From contig JAHZIB010000011.1 of the NCBI GenBank assembly GCA_019419955.1, positions 1 to 43,796 of the forward strand: DNA of 43,796 bases, given 5' to 3'. Shown piece after piece: positions 7,922-15,777 of the stretch. The notes under the pieces were generated by a model. That model ran no database searches, had not been told where the DNA came from, and was given only the letters and a program-made list of their open reading frames with translations. Numbering within the stretch: position 1 is the first letter of the stretch; each line of letters starts with the position of its first letter. A program made the translations under genes and the position numbers. The stretch is from Clostridiales bacterium. GTDB lineage: Bacteria; Bacillota; Clostridia; TANB77; CAG-508.

Positions 7922-8073
7922 GTTACAGGTCAATTGGTATATTCACTTGAAACCCACATAAGTAGATTCCAATTAAAAATTTTCACAAGCTTTGTAAGCA
8001 TCGATTTGTGAAAATTTTTAATGGAACTCCCGTTGAAAGACAATTATTTTATTAAGAACCATTATACTGTAAC
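7922..8073. repeat. MITE-like inverted-repeat element, family 1, copy B
   Basis: This copy is about 152 bp, opposite in orientation to copy A, and runs from GTTACAGG to CTGTAAC. The inner hairpin (AATTAAAAATTTTCACAAG against TTTGTGAAAATTTTTAATG) and the GGAACTCCCGTTG box match copy A nearly base for base, while the left outer arm has diverged. It occupies most of the 422-base gap between the divergent mutL and DUF4912 genes. Confidence 0.85.
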
Positions 8074-8102
8074 AATTTTTCTATATATTTTTTCTTTTTT
8101 AC

Positions 8103-8131
8103 TTGAATTTATTATTTAATTGATATATTAT
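8103..8131 (+). promoter_or_regulatory. Probable promoter of the DUF4912-GH57 operon
   Basis: TTGAAT (8103-8108), a 17-base spacer and TATTAT (8126-8131) lie about 30 bases before the ATG at 8163. Position and spacing fit a sigma-A promoter. The surrounding AT-richness limits certainty. Confidence 0.55.
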
Positions 8132-8162
8132 ATATAAGAATATTTTATGTACGGAGGAAAAA

Positions 8163-9044
8163 ATGCCAAGGAAATCCAAAGAAAAACTTAAAAACTCTTT
8201 AACAGATGTAACTTCTGAGGTTACATCTAAAAGTAAAACTGCCAAATATAGCAGTTCTAATAAAAACTCTACAAAAACAACAAGTAGTACAAAAAAATCT
8301 AGCAAGAATCCAAAGACTACTAAAACTTCGTCTGCGACAACTGTTGCTAGCAAAACTACCAAAGCCGTTACTAGCAAAACAAATAAATCTAGTGCAAAAA
8401 AGAAAAGCACTACATCTAAAAAAACTACAAAAACTAAAAATAGTATTTCATCAGAAATTGAATACTATGATTTACCTTATAGATATAACGAAACAGTAGT
8501 AAAAATTTTAGCACAAACACCTACTACTTTATTTATCTATTGGGATATTTCTGATGACGACAAAAATTCATATGTTGATCAGTATGGAGCAGATTTCTTT
8601 AGTTCTACAAAGCCGGTTTTAATTATTACAAATAAAACAATGAATTATACTTTTGAGGTTGAAATTAATGATTTTGCTAACAGTTGGTATTTGCATGTTA
8701 ATGACCCAGATTGCGATTATTCAATTGAGCTTGGCAGAAGACCTATTATGCATTTTGAAAGAATAAAACCTTATATTTATGTAGCCACTTCAAATGATAT
8801 GGAAGTGCCAAATAATCATATTCTGTTTGATAAACTTGGCAAATCTGTCTTTTTTAAGAACGTAAAAAATAACTTTGTGCAGGAAAGGGATGTTTCTTCT
8901 ATATCATTTATTAAAAATATTGGCAAATATAATATTTATGATATTTATAAGGAATTATATAGAGATAATTTGGATATAGAAAAATTAAAAGAAGAAGATT
9001 TAAAACTTAATCTTTCATCTTCAAGTAGTTCTACTTTTAAATAA
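8163..9044 (+). CDS. DUF4912-domain protein with Lys/Ser/Thr-rich N-terminal tail
   Basis: The 293-residue protein has two parts. Residues 1-95 are almost only K, S, T, A and N with repeated TSK/KTT-type words, resembling a positively charged, disordered tail. From about residue 100 there is a DUF4912-like domain (YDLPYRYNETVVKILAQTP, then LFIYWDI), a domain of unknown biochemical function often encoded beside alpha-glucan enzymes. Carbohydrate or nucleic-acid binding is plausible from composition and context but unproven. The ATG at 8163 has a perfect GGAGG site. The GH57 gene follows 132 bases later in the same direction, so both probably act on storage glucan. Confidence 0.85.
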   Translation: MPRKSKEKLKNSLTDVTSEVTSKSKTAKYSSSNKNSTKTTSSTKKSSKNPKTTKTSSATTVASKTTKAVTSKTNKSSAKKKSTTSKKTTKTKNSISSEIEYYDLPYRYNETVVKILAQTPTTLFIYWDISDDDKNSYVDQYGADFFSSTKPVLIITNKTMNYTFEVEINDFANSWYLHVNDPDCDYSIELGRRPIMHFERIKPYIYVATSNDMEVPNNHILFDKLGKSVFFKNVKNNFVQERDVSSISFIKNIGKYNIYDIYKELYRDNLDIEKLKEEDLKLNLSSSSSSTFK

Positions 9045-9070
9045 TAAATCATTTTATAGAGGTATAAAAA

Positions 9071-9153
9071 GGTGGAAAACAGTTACGAATTTGACAAATC
9101 AATATATTATTTTGATTTGTCAAACTCATATTATTTTCCAACCAATTTGTAAC
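9071..9153. repeat. Inverted-repeat hairpin between the DUF4912 and GH57 genes
   Basis: A perfect 13-bp hairpin (9090-9102 with 9112-9124, TTTGACAAATCAA) has a 9-base loop. Two further arm pairs flank it: GTTAC (9082-9086) with GTAAC (9149-9153), and GGTGGAAAA (9071-9079) with TTTTCCAACC (9134-9143). There is no U-tract after the main stem, so it is not a standard terminator. It may be an mRNA processing or stability element, or a decayed mobile repeat. Confidence 0.6.
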
Positions 9154-9176
9154 TAGAGAAAGGAATTTAATAAAAT

Positions 9177-10769
9177 ATGGCAAAAGAAAAAGGATATGTA
9201 AGCTTCGTTCTTCATGCGCATTTACCATTTATTCACCACCCAGAGAGCGAGGATTATTTAGAGGAACAATGGCTTTATGAAGCTATTTCAGAAACATATA
9301 TACCACTACTTTTAAATTTTCAAAAGTTAGAGGAGGAAAAAGTTGATTTCAGGATTACAATGTCACTTACTCCTCCTTTACTTAATATGCTTGATAATAA
9401 ACTTTTGCAAAAAAGATATATTAAGTATTTAAAAACTCATATTGAACTTTGTGAAAAAGAAGTGGAGAGAACAAAATATGATGAAAAATTAAATGAGTTA
9501 TCAAAATATTATTTAAATAGATATACTAATGACTTATATGTTTTCAAAGATATTTATAATTGTAATTTAATACAAGGTTTTAAACACTTTCAAGATATTG
9601 GAGTTCTAGAAATAATTACTTGTGGTGCAACACATGGCTATTTTCCAATTTTATACATAACAGAGCAAACTGTAAAAGCACAGATTGCAGTCGGAGTTCA
9701 AACCTATGAGAAATATTTTGGTAAAAAGCCTCGTGGTATTTGGCTTCCTGAATGTGGATATATTCCAGAAGCAGATAAATATTTAAAAGAATTTGGTATT
9801 GATTATATAATCACAGAGTCTCATGGCATTTTATACGCAAATCCCTCTCCTGTATATGGTACCTTTGCCCCTATCGTTTCGCCTGAAGGTGTTATTGCTT
9901 TTGGTAGGGATATGGAATCATCAAGGCAGGTTTGGAGTTCTATTAATGGTTATCCTGGAGATTTCAATTATAGAGATTTTTACAGAGATATTGGATATGA
10001 TTTGGATTATGATTATATCAAACCATACATCGCTTCAAATGGAGCTAGAGTTCATACTGGAATTAAATATTATAGGATTACGGGCAAGGATTGCGATAAA
10101 GATTACTATAATGTTCAATGGGCAAAAGATTCTGCCGAAAAACAAGCTGGTCATTTTTTTGATAGTAGGCAAGCTCAGATCGAAAAAATTTCTCCAATTA
10201 TGGGTAATCCTCCTATAATTCTTTGTCCATATGACGCCGAACTTTATGGTCACTGGTGGTATGAAGGTCCATATTGGCTATATATTTTATTTAAGAAAAT
10301 TTATTATGACAATTGCAATTTTAAACTAATTACACCTAGTGAATATATTGATAAGTACCCTTTAATGCAAGTCTCTACTCCATGTAGATCCAGTTGGGGT
10401 GCTAATGGTTATAGTGAGGTATGGCTAAATCAAACTAATGATTATATTCATAGACATTTGCATGTTGCAGGAAATAGAATGGTTGAGCTTGCACACCTTT
10501 ATCCAAACGAGAAAAAAAGTTCATTGAGAAGAAAAGCTTTAAATCAATGTGCTAGAGAATTGCTTTTGGCACAAAGTAGTGATTGGCTATTTATTATAAC
10601 TAATGGAACAATGGTGGACTATGCAAAGAAAAGAATAAAAGACCATATTGGTAGATTTACTAAATTATATGAGCAAATTACAGAAGATGCCATTGATGAA
10701 GAATTTTTGAAAAATATTCAGAAAAAAGATTGTGTTTTTCCAGAAATAGATTATATGATTTATTATTAA
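9177..10769 (+). CDS. 1,4-alpha-glucan branching enzyme, GH57 family
   Basis: GH57 branching enzymes cut an alpha-1,4 glucan and rejoin it as an alpha-1,6 branch during glycogen synthesis. The 530-residue protein shows the family landmarks: the N-terminal HAHLPFIHHPE, the nucleophile Glu192 in GIWLPECGY, and the general acid Asp353 in CPYDAELYGHWW. The SWGANGYSEVW segment and a C-terminal helical DUF1957-type region follow, the part seen in branching enzymes rather than GH57 amylases. Length is close to the family norm. The ATG at 9177 has AAAGGAA upstream. It follows the DUF4912 gene and faces glycogen phosphorylase, so the locus makes and breaks glycogen. A 4-alpha-glucanotransferase role is less likely. 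Confidence 0.9.
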   Translation: MAKEKGYVSFVLHAHLPFIHHPESEDYLEEQWLYEAISETYIPLLLNFQKLEEEKVDFRITMSLTPPLLNMLDNKLLQKRYIKYLKTHIELCEKEVERTKYDEKLNELSKYYLNRYTNDLYVFKDIYNCNLIQGFKHFQDIGVLEIITCGATHGYFPILYITEQTVKAQIAVGVQTYEKYFGKKPRGIWLPECGYIPEADKYLKEFGIDYIITESHGILYANPSPVYGTFAPIVSPEGVIAFGRDMESSRQVWSSINGYPGDFNYRDFYRDIGYDLDYDYIKPYIASNGARVHTGIKYYRITGKDCDKDYYNVQWAKDSAEKQAGHFFDSRQAQIEKISPIMGNPPIILCPYDAELYGHWWYEGPYWLYILFKKIYYDNCNFKLITPSEYIDKYPLMQVSTPCRSSWGANGYSEVWLNQTNDYIHRHLHVAGNRMVELAHLYPNEKKSSLRRKALNQCARELLLAQSSDWLFIITNGTMVDYAKKRIKDHIGRFTKLYEQITEDAIDEEFLKNIQKKDCVFPEIDYMIYY

Positions 10770-10771
10770 AT

Positions 10772-10830
10772 AAGTGGCTTCACATCATGTGTATTTCGTT
10801 CTTGAACACACACATGATATAAAGCCACTT
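10772..10830. terminator. Strong terminator hairpin after the GH57 gene
   Basis: Outer arms AAGTGGCTT (10772-10780) and AAGCCACTT (10822-10830) enclose an inner CATCATGTGT/ACACATGAT stem, with TTTTATT following on the plus strand. It starts three bases after the GH57 stop codon. It also lies just past the convergent small gene ending at 10846, so it may work in both directions. Confidence 0.85.
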
Positions 10831-10845
10831 TTATTCTAAACACTT

Positions 10846-11004
10846 TTACCTTGTTACAATGAAAGAATAGATAAGCATTCCTAATACTGCTAAAATAACT
10901 AACCCTACAAAAATATAGACTAATGTAAATGTAATTTTCTTATTATTCTCTTTTTTTGTTTGCTCCTCTACTCTTTCTACATTTTCATTATTTGTTTCTC
11001 CCAT
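10846..11004 (-). CDS. Small single-pass membrane protein (52 residues)
   Basis: A short gene with a good AAGGAGG site before the ATG at 11004. The product has a charged N-terminus (MGETNNENVERVEEQTKKEN) and one clear membrane helix at about residues 26-50 (TLVYIFVGLVILAVLGMLIY), ending two residues after it. No family is recognised. It lies about 90 bases downstream of glgP on the same strand and could be co-transcribed with it. The strong ribosome site and clean domain layout argue that it is real despite its length. Confidence 0.65.
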   Translation of the reverse strand: MGETNNENVERVEEQTKKENNKKITFTLVYIFVGLVILAVLGMLIYSFIVTR

Positions 11005-11096
11005 AGTTCTTTTCCTCCTTTTTTCTTTTTGTATATTAAATTAAAATTAATGACTATTTTAATTTTATATTTTTTATTATAAAACTTTAGTATAAC

Positions 11097-13655
11097 TTAT
11101 ATCCATTTTACTAAATTTAAGTTCTCTGAATCTAATAACATCTTATGTTTTGGCATTACTCTAAATGTATAACCATATTCTCCGCCATTTACAAGTTTTA
11201 TTTTCGCTGTATATGTATAAATCTTGCGTTCATCATCTCTTTCATCTAATTTCATCGGAATTACTTGTATATCGTCTACTATACCAGTTTCTTCTATTTT
11301 TCCATAATATACTTGTGTTTCGATATTATCGACAGAAATATTTGGCAATAGAACTTTGCATTTTACATCTATATAATTCCCTGCATCTATAGTTATATTA
11401 TCCAAATTATTCTCTTGAGTAATTTTAATATCATCCCAATTTTGATATAGTTCCTCTTTCCAGCTATTATATTCTGTTACTTTATCCAATTCACTATAGT
11501 AATTGTCATACAAGTTGCAAAGTGGAATGTACAATTTATCTACATAATCCACTAACATCCTAGAAGTACTAAACCTTCCTCCAGTTGATATGATTGAGTT
11601 TTTCATTATTTTTATCCAGTCATTTGGTATATCATTTTCATCTCTTTTATAATATGTAGGTATTATTTTATTTTCAAGTGTTGTGTATATATCTTCACTA
11701 TCAGCTTTATCTTGTACTTCGTAATTTTCGTAATCTTCATTAAGTCCAATATACCAACCATTTTTAGAATTATACCCTTCTGCCCACCAACCATCTAGTA
11801 CACTAAAATTAATAACTCCACACACAGATGCCTTTTGTCCGCTAGTACCAGAAGCCTCCATTGGTCTTCTTGGTGTATTTAGCCATACATCTACTCCGCT
11901 TATTAAATATCTTGACATTGCTATGTTATAATTCTCTAGTAAAAATATCTTTCCTTTAAATTGTGGTTTCATCGAAATTTCATGTATATATTTTATTAAA
12001 TCCTGCCCTTCTTTATCTGCTGGGTGAGCCTTGCCCGCAAATATAATTTGTATTGGCCTATTTTCATTACTAAAAATTTGCGTAATTCTCTCTAAATCTT
12101 TAAAAATCAAAGTAGCTCTTTTATATGTAGCAAATCTTCTTGCAAAACCTATTGTTAAAACATTTTCACTAAGTTTTGAAGTCATTTTTTCTATTTCATG
12201 ATAGCTATATCCACATCTATGAAGTCTTTGCGTTGTGCTTTGTTTTACTAAATCAATGAGTTTTCTTTTTCTTGACATATGCTCATTCCATAATTTCTCA
12301 TTTGGTATATTCTCTATTTTCTCCCAAACTTCATCATTATATATATTGTCCTGCCAATACGGTACCAAATATTCATTGTACAAATCTTTTATATTTTGTG
12401 GTAACCATGAACAAGTATGTATACCATTTGTTACATATGTTATTGGTGACTCATTTGCAGCAATATTGGACCAAATATCTCCAAATAGCTCTCTTGATAC
12501 TGCTCCATGAAGTTTACTAACTCCGTTTTTCTTTCCGGCAACTTTTAATGCAAGAACTCCCATGTCAAACCCACTATTTGCACTGGCATTAGGTCTCGCT
12601 CCCATTTTAAAGAAATCCTGCTTTGTAATTCCAAGCTTTTCCCAATAGTCCTTAAAATATTTCTCCATGAGCTCTATTGGAAAAATATCATTACCAGCTG
12701 GAACTGGTGTATGTGTTGTAAATACTGTTTTTGAAGATACAATATCTCTTGCAATATTAAAAGATATCTTTTTATCTTTAATTGTATTTTCTATTAGTTT
12801 AAATATCAAGAAAGATGAATGTCCTTCATTCATATGATAAACCGTAGGCTTAACACCTATTCTTCTTAATAGCTCTACTCCAGCCATGCCAAGTACAATT
12901 TCTTGTTGTATGCGTGTTTCTTGATTTCCACCATACAATGTTTTAGTTATTTCCCTATATTCTGAAATATTTGCCTCCAAATCTGAATCCATCAAATATA
13001 AAGTTACTCGTCCAACTTTAATCTCCCATACTTTTATGTATAGTTTCTTTTTTGGCATATCTACAGAAATAATTAAATCTTTTCCGTCAACATCTTTAAC
13101 TGGTAGTATTGGTAAATTTTCTAAATCTAGATCTCTATACTCTGTCTCTTGGAATCCTTGGCCATTAATTGTTTGCCAAAAATACCCATGTTTATATAGA
13201 AGACCTACTGCAATTAAGGGTACTCCGAGGTCACTTGCTGACTTTAAATGGTCGCCAGATAAGATTCCAAGTCCTCCAGAATAAATGGGTAAAATTTCAT
13301 CTAATCCATATTCAGCAGAAAAATATGCAATTAAATCCCCCTCATTATCTGGGTATTTCTTTTTAAACCACGTATTTTTACTTTTTATATAATCATCGAA
13401 ATCTTTAACAAATTTATCATACTCTTTTAAAAACTCCTGTTTTTCACTTGCTTCCTCTAATTTCTCCTGAGAAACATTTTTTAAAAATTTCACAGGATTT
13501 TTGCCTACTCTTTCCCATAAATCTATATCTATCTCTTTAAAAAGTTTTAAAAAATTTGTGTTCCACGACCACCAAAGATTATTAGCTATATCAGATAATT
13601 TTTCAATTCTTCTGGGTAATTGTGGATTAACCTTTATTCTATTAAAAGTGTACAT
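11097..13655 (-). CDS. glgP: Alpha-glucan (glycogen) phosphorylase, GT35
   Basis: The enzyme releases glucose 1-phosphate from glycogen or maltodextrin with pyridoxal phosphate. The 852-residue sequence begins with the DUF3417-type N-terminal domain (LSDIANNLWWSWN) of the short alpha-glucan phosphorylase subfamily. It then has YFSAEYGLDE, SGGLGILSGDH, HMNEGHSSF, THTPVPAGND and the cofactor region MEASGTSGQKAS, with the PLP lysine at 608. The allosteric N-terminus of E. coli GlgP/MalP-type enzymes is absent, as expected for this subfamily. It converges with the GH57 gene, consistent with glycogen turnover. The start at 13655 has AGGAGG upstream. Confidence 0.95.
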   Translation of the reverse strand: MYTFNRIKVNPQLPRRIEKLSDIANNLWWSWNTNFLKLFKEIDIDLWERVGKNPVKFLKNVSQEKLEEASEKQEFLKEYDKFVKDFDDYIKSKNTWFKKKYPDNEGDLIAYFSAEYGLDEILPIYSGGLGILSGDHLKSASDLGVPLIAVGLLYKHGYFWQTINGQGFQETEYRDLDLENLPILPVKDVDGKDLIISVDMPKKKLYIKVWEIKVGRVTLYLMDSDLEANISEYREITKTLYGGNQETRIQQEIVLGMAGVELLRRIGVKPTVYHMNEGHSSFLIFKLIENTIKDKKISFNIARDIVSSKTVFTTHTPVPAGNDIFPIELMEKYFKDYWEKLGITKQDFFKMGARPNASANSGFDMGVLALKVAGKKNGVSKLHGAVSRELFGDIWSNIAANESPITYVTNGIHTCSWLPQNIKDLYNEYLVPYWQDNIYNDEVWEKIENIPNEKLWNEHMSRKRKLIDLVKQSTTQRLHRCGYSYHEIEKMTSKLSENVLTIGFARRFATYKRATLIFKDLERITQIFSNENRPIQIIFAGKAHPADKEGQDLIKYIHEISMKPQFKGKIFLLENYNIAMSRYLISGVDVWLNTPRRPMEASGTSGQKASVCGVINFSVLDGWWAEGYNSKNGWYIGLNEDYENYEVQDKADSEDIYTTLENKIIPTYYKRDENDIPNDWIKIMKNSIISTGGRFSTSRMLVDYVDKLYIPLCNLYDNYYSELDKVTEYNSWKEELYQNWDDIKITQENNLDNITIDAGNYIDVKCKVLLPNISVDNIETQVYYGKIEETGIVDDIQVIPMKLDERDDERKIYTYTAKIKLVNGGEYGYTFRVMPKHKMLLDSENLNLVKWI

Positions 13656-13790
13656 TTACACATTTCCTCCTTAAGTTTTTTACATCTTTTTCATTCGTCA
13701 AATTTATATATTTACTGCTCCAGTTTTTTTATATTGTATAAATAAAGTTTAAATATGTCAATAATTTTGTATGAATTTTTTTAAAATAAA

Positions 13791-13836
13791 GTTACATGAT
13801 AATGGTGATTGTGTATATCTAACATCTCTTAGTTTC
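13791..13836. repeat. Fragment of family 1 element (left end only), copy E
   Basis: GTTACATGATAATGGTGATT matches the left terminus of the family 1 elements at 17 of 20 positions. The similarity fades within about 40 bases. No inner hairpin or right end is seen, so this is a decayed remnant in the 293-base gap upstream of glgP. Confidence 0.4.
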
Positions 13837-13850
13837 GTACCAAAAAGTTT

Positions 13851-13894
13851 ATAAGCAGAGGGTGCTTCTTCTATAATTCAAACCCTCTACTTAT
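13851..13894 (-). terminator. Hairpin, probable terminator of the small coiled-coil gene
   Basis: A 13-bp stem ATAAG(C/T)AGAGGGT (13851-13863 with 13882-13894) and an 18-base loop, 55 bases after the stop at 13949. The single non-canonical pair becomes a U-G wobble on the minus-strand RNA, suggesting the minus strand is the functional one, although the U-tract there (ACTTTTTGG) is weak. Confidence 0.5.
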
Positions 13895-13948
13895 TTTTAC
13901 ACTTTTTTCAATTATAAGCATAAATTTTACTCTTTCTTCGTTTGTAAA

Positions 13949-14194
13949 CTAACTTTTAAATACTTCATAAAGTAACTCCTCTATACTTGCAAGTCTTCTT
14001 TCAAATACAGTATTTGTCATGTCTAGTATTTCGTTGTACTCTATGAGTTTTGTAAATTTTTTCATATTGATTTTGTGATTCTCTGCGATTACCTTTCCTA
14101 TGTTCTTTTGTTCTTTTCTAACTTCATCTAAAAGTTCGTTTATTTGTGCAATTAATGTTTCAAGATTTTCTTTTTCATCTAAATTTTTTAACAT
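13949..14194 (-). CDS. Small coiled-coil protein of unknown function
   Basis: An 81-residue, almost fully helical and highly charged protein (MLKNLDEKENLETLIAQIN, then ELLDEVRKEQKNIG). The heptad-like spacing of L and I suggests a coiled coil throughout. I do not recognise a family. The ATG at 14194 has AGAGGTGAT upstream. It follows mnmA on the same strand after about 136 bases and is closed by the hairpin at 13851-13894. Coding is likely because composition and ribosome site are good, but no function can be inferred. Confidence 0.65.
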   Translation of the reverse strand: MLKNLDEKENLETLIAQINELLDEVRKEQKNIGKVIAENHKINMKKFTKLIEYNEILDMTNTVFERRLASIEELLYEVFKS

Positions 14195-14329
14195 ATAATC
14201 ACCTCTGGTTTCATTATGTTAATATTTTACCATGTACTTTTAAATAAATCAATAGTTTTTACGAAAATTTGTTCAGTTTTTTTAATTCTTAACAAACATA
14301 TATACCTATAATGCTGTAAATTGCAACAT

Positions 14330-15502
14330 TTACATAATTTTTCCTCCTCCCAAGACAACTTCATTTATATAAAATACTACTGATTGTCCTGGTGTTATGG
14401 CTCTTTGTGGCTCATAGAATTTTAATTTGGCAATATTTTTCTCTATATTTAAAGTTGCTTTAGCTGGCTTTGCCCTATATCTAATTTTGGCTTCTATTTC
14501 AATTTCATTATTAGATTTTTTATTTATTAACTCTTTCATATCTATCAAAAAATTAAGTTCATTTGCAAATAAAGTATCTGTATATAGCTCTTTTTCTGTT
14601 CCAACTATTACTTCGTTTCTATCCCTGTTTAGCTTTACGACATATAGTGGTTCTTTGTATGCAATACCAAGTCCTCTTCTCTGTCCCACAGTATAGTTAA
14701 TTAGTCCATCGTGCATTCCAAGTACTTTTCCATTTCCTAAAACAATATTACCACTCTTATTTATGCTAATTTTGTTTTCCGTCATTATATTTGTAATTGC
14801 ACTATTTCCATTCTCTTTCAAACTCTGTTTTTTTAAAAAACTTATATAGTCATTATCCGGAATAAAGCAGACCTCTTGGCTATCTTTTTTATGAGCTATT
14901 TCCATTCCATATTCCTCTGCGATTTTTCTCACTTCTTCTTTATCTTCAAACTCAGATAATGGAAATAAAACATAGGGCAAAATTTTTCTATCAATTCCAT
15001 ATAGAAAATAACTTTGATCTTTCGTACTCGATACTGCTTGTGCAAGGACATACTGGTTATATTTTTCTGAATAATAACATCTAGCATAATGTCCTGTTGC
15101 TATATATTCACACCCAAATTCTTCAGCAATTCTATAAAACGCATCAAACTTCATATATTTATTGCACTCTACACAAGGATTTGGCGTTTTAGCACACATA
15201 TATGTACAGACAAAGTTATCAATAACCTTTTCTTTAAATTCTTGCCTTAAATCTACTACATGATGCTCTATTTCAAGGTTCTCACACACTTTTTTTGCAT
15301 CCTGTATTGCTGTATTCTCTTTCAAATTGCTTTTTTCCATAAGTCTACTGCCTTCATTATTCAGTAAACTTTCATTTAATCTCTTTTCTTCCTCCCACAG
15401 CCTCATTGTAACACCAATCACTTTATATCCTTGTTTTAGTAATAAAATTGCTGCGACAGAGCTATCTACTCCTCCACTCATTCCTAATAAGACTTTTTTC
15501 AT
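14330..15502 (-). CDS. mnmA: tRNA-specific 2-thiouridylase MnmA
   Basis: MnmA activates U34 of Lys, Glu and Gln tRNAs with ATP and inserts sulfur. The sequence shows the PP-loop GMSGGVDSS, the nucleophilic cysteine at 110 in TPNPCVECN, and the second catalytic cysteine at 212 in SQEVCFI, plus YTVGQRRGLGIA. The ATG at 15502 is preceded by TAGGAG; an in-frame GTG two codons earlier lies inside that site. At 390 residues it is somewhat longer than usual. The extra length includes a charged insertion after LWEEEKR (about residues 41-64) and another after QSLKENG. It lies between the coiled-coil gene and aspS, all on the same strand. Confidence 0.95.
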   Translation of the reverse strand: MKKVLLGMSGGVDSSVAAILLLKQGYKVIGVTMRLWEEEKRLNESLLNNEGSRLMEKSNLKENTAIQDAKKVCENLEIEHHVVDLRQEFKEKVIDNFVCTYMCAKTPNPCVECNKYMKFDAFYRIAEEFGCEYIATGHYARCYYSEKYNQYVLAQAVSSTKDQSYFLYGIDRKILPYVLFPLSEFEDKEEVRKIAEEYGMEIAHKKDSQEVCFIPDNDYISFLKKQSLKENGNSAITNIMTENKISINKSGNIVLGNGKVLGMHDGLINYTVGQRRGLGIAYKEPLYVVKLNRDRNEVIVGTEKELYTDTLFANELNFLIDMKELINKKSNNEIEIEAKIRYRAKPAKATLNIEKNIAKLKFYEPQRAITPGQSVVFYINEVVLGGGKIM

Positions 15503-15630
15503 CGTCACTCCTACATCTCTATTATAAATTCCATTCCTTTCTCGCTTCGCTCAAAAGCACACATAGTAATGAAAGATTTTTTTCAAACTAAACTCCCTGT
15601 ATGTAACTGCCTTTTTTCCTTCTTCTCTGG

Positions 15631-15776
15631 TTGGAAAAGAATTGGTATTTTGGCCACTTTCTTTCTACACAAAAAGAATTAAATTTTGGCAAGAAAAATT
15701 TCGTTTGAAAAGCAAGGGCACATACGTGGTGTATGTAACCTCATTTCAAATAAAATTTAACACAGCCAAAATTGTA
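15631..15776. repeat. Palindromic intergenic element, family 2, copy near aspS
   Basis: It carries TTGGAAAAGAATTG near its left end, terminal arms of the form AATT...ATTTTGGC and GCCAAAATTGTAATT, and an inner hairpin CATACGTGGTGTATG (15722-15736) between TTTGAAA and TTTCAAA arms, then AATAAAATTTAACA. The layout matches the copy at 5147-5262. It lies directly downstream of the aspS stop codon, filling the mnmA-aspS gap. Confidence 0.6.
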
Positions 15777-15777
15777 A

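Noticed and set aside
8099..8410. Minus-strand open frame opposite the DUF4912 gene
   Set aside because: It is a hydrophobic Leu/Val-rich shadow of the Lys/Thr-rich tail, without ribosome site.
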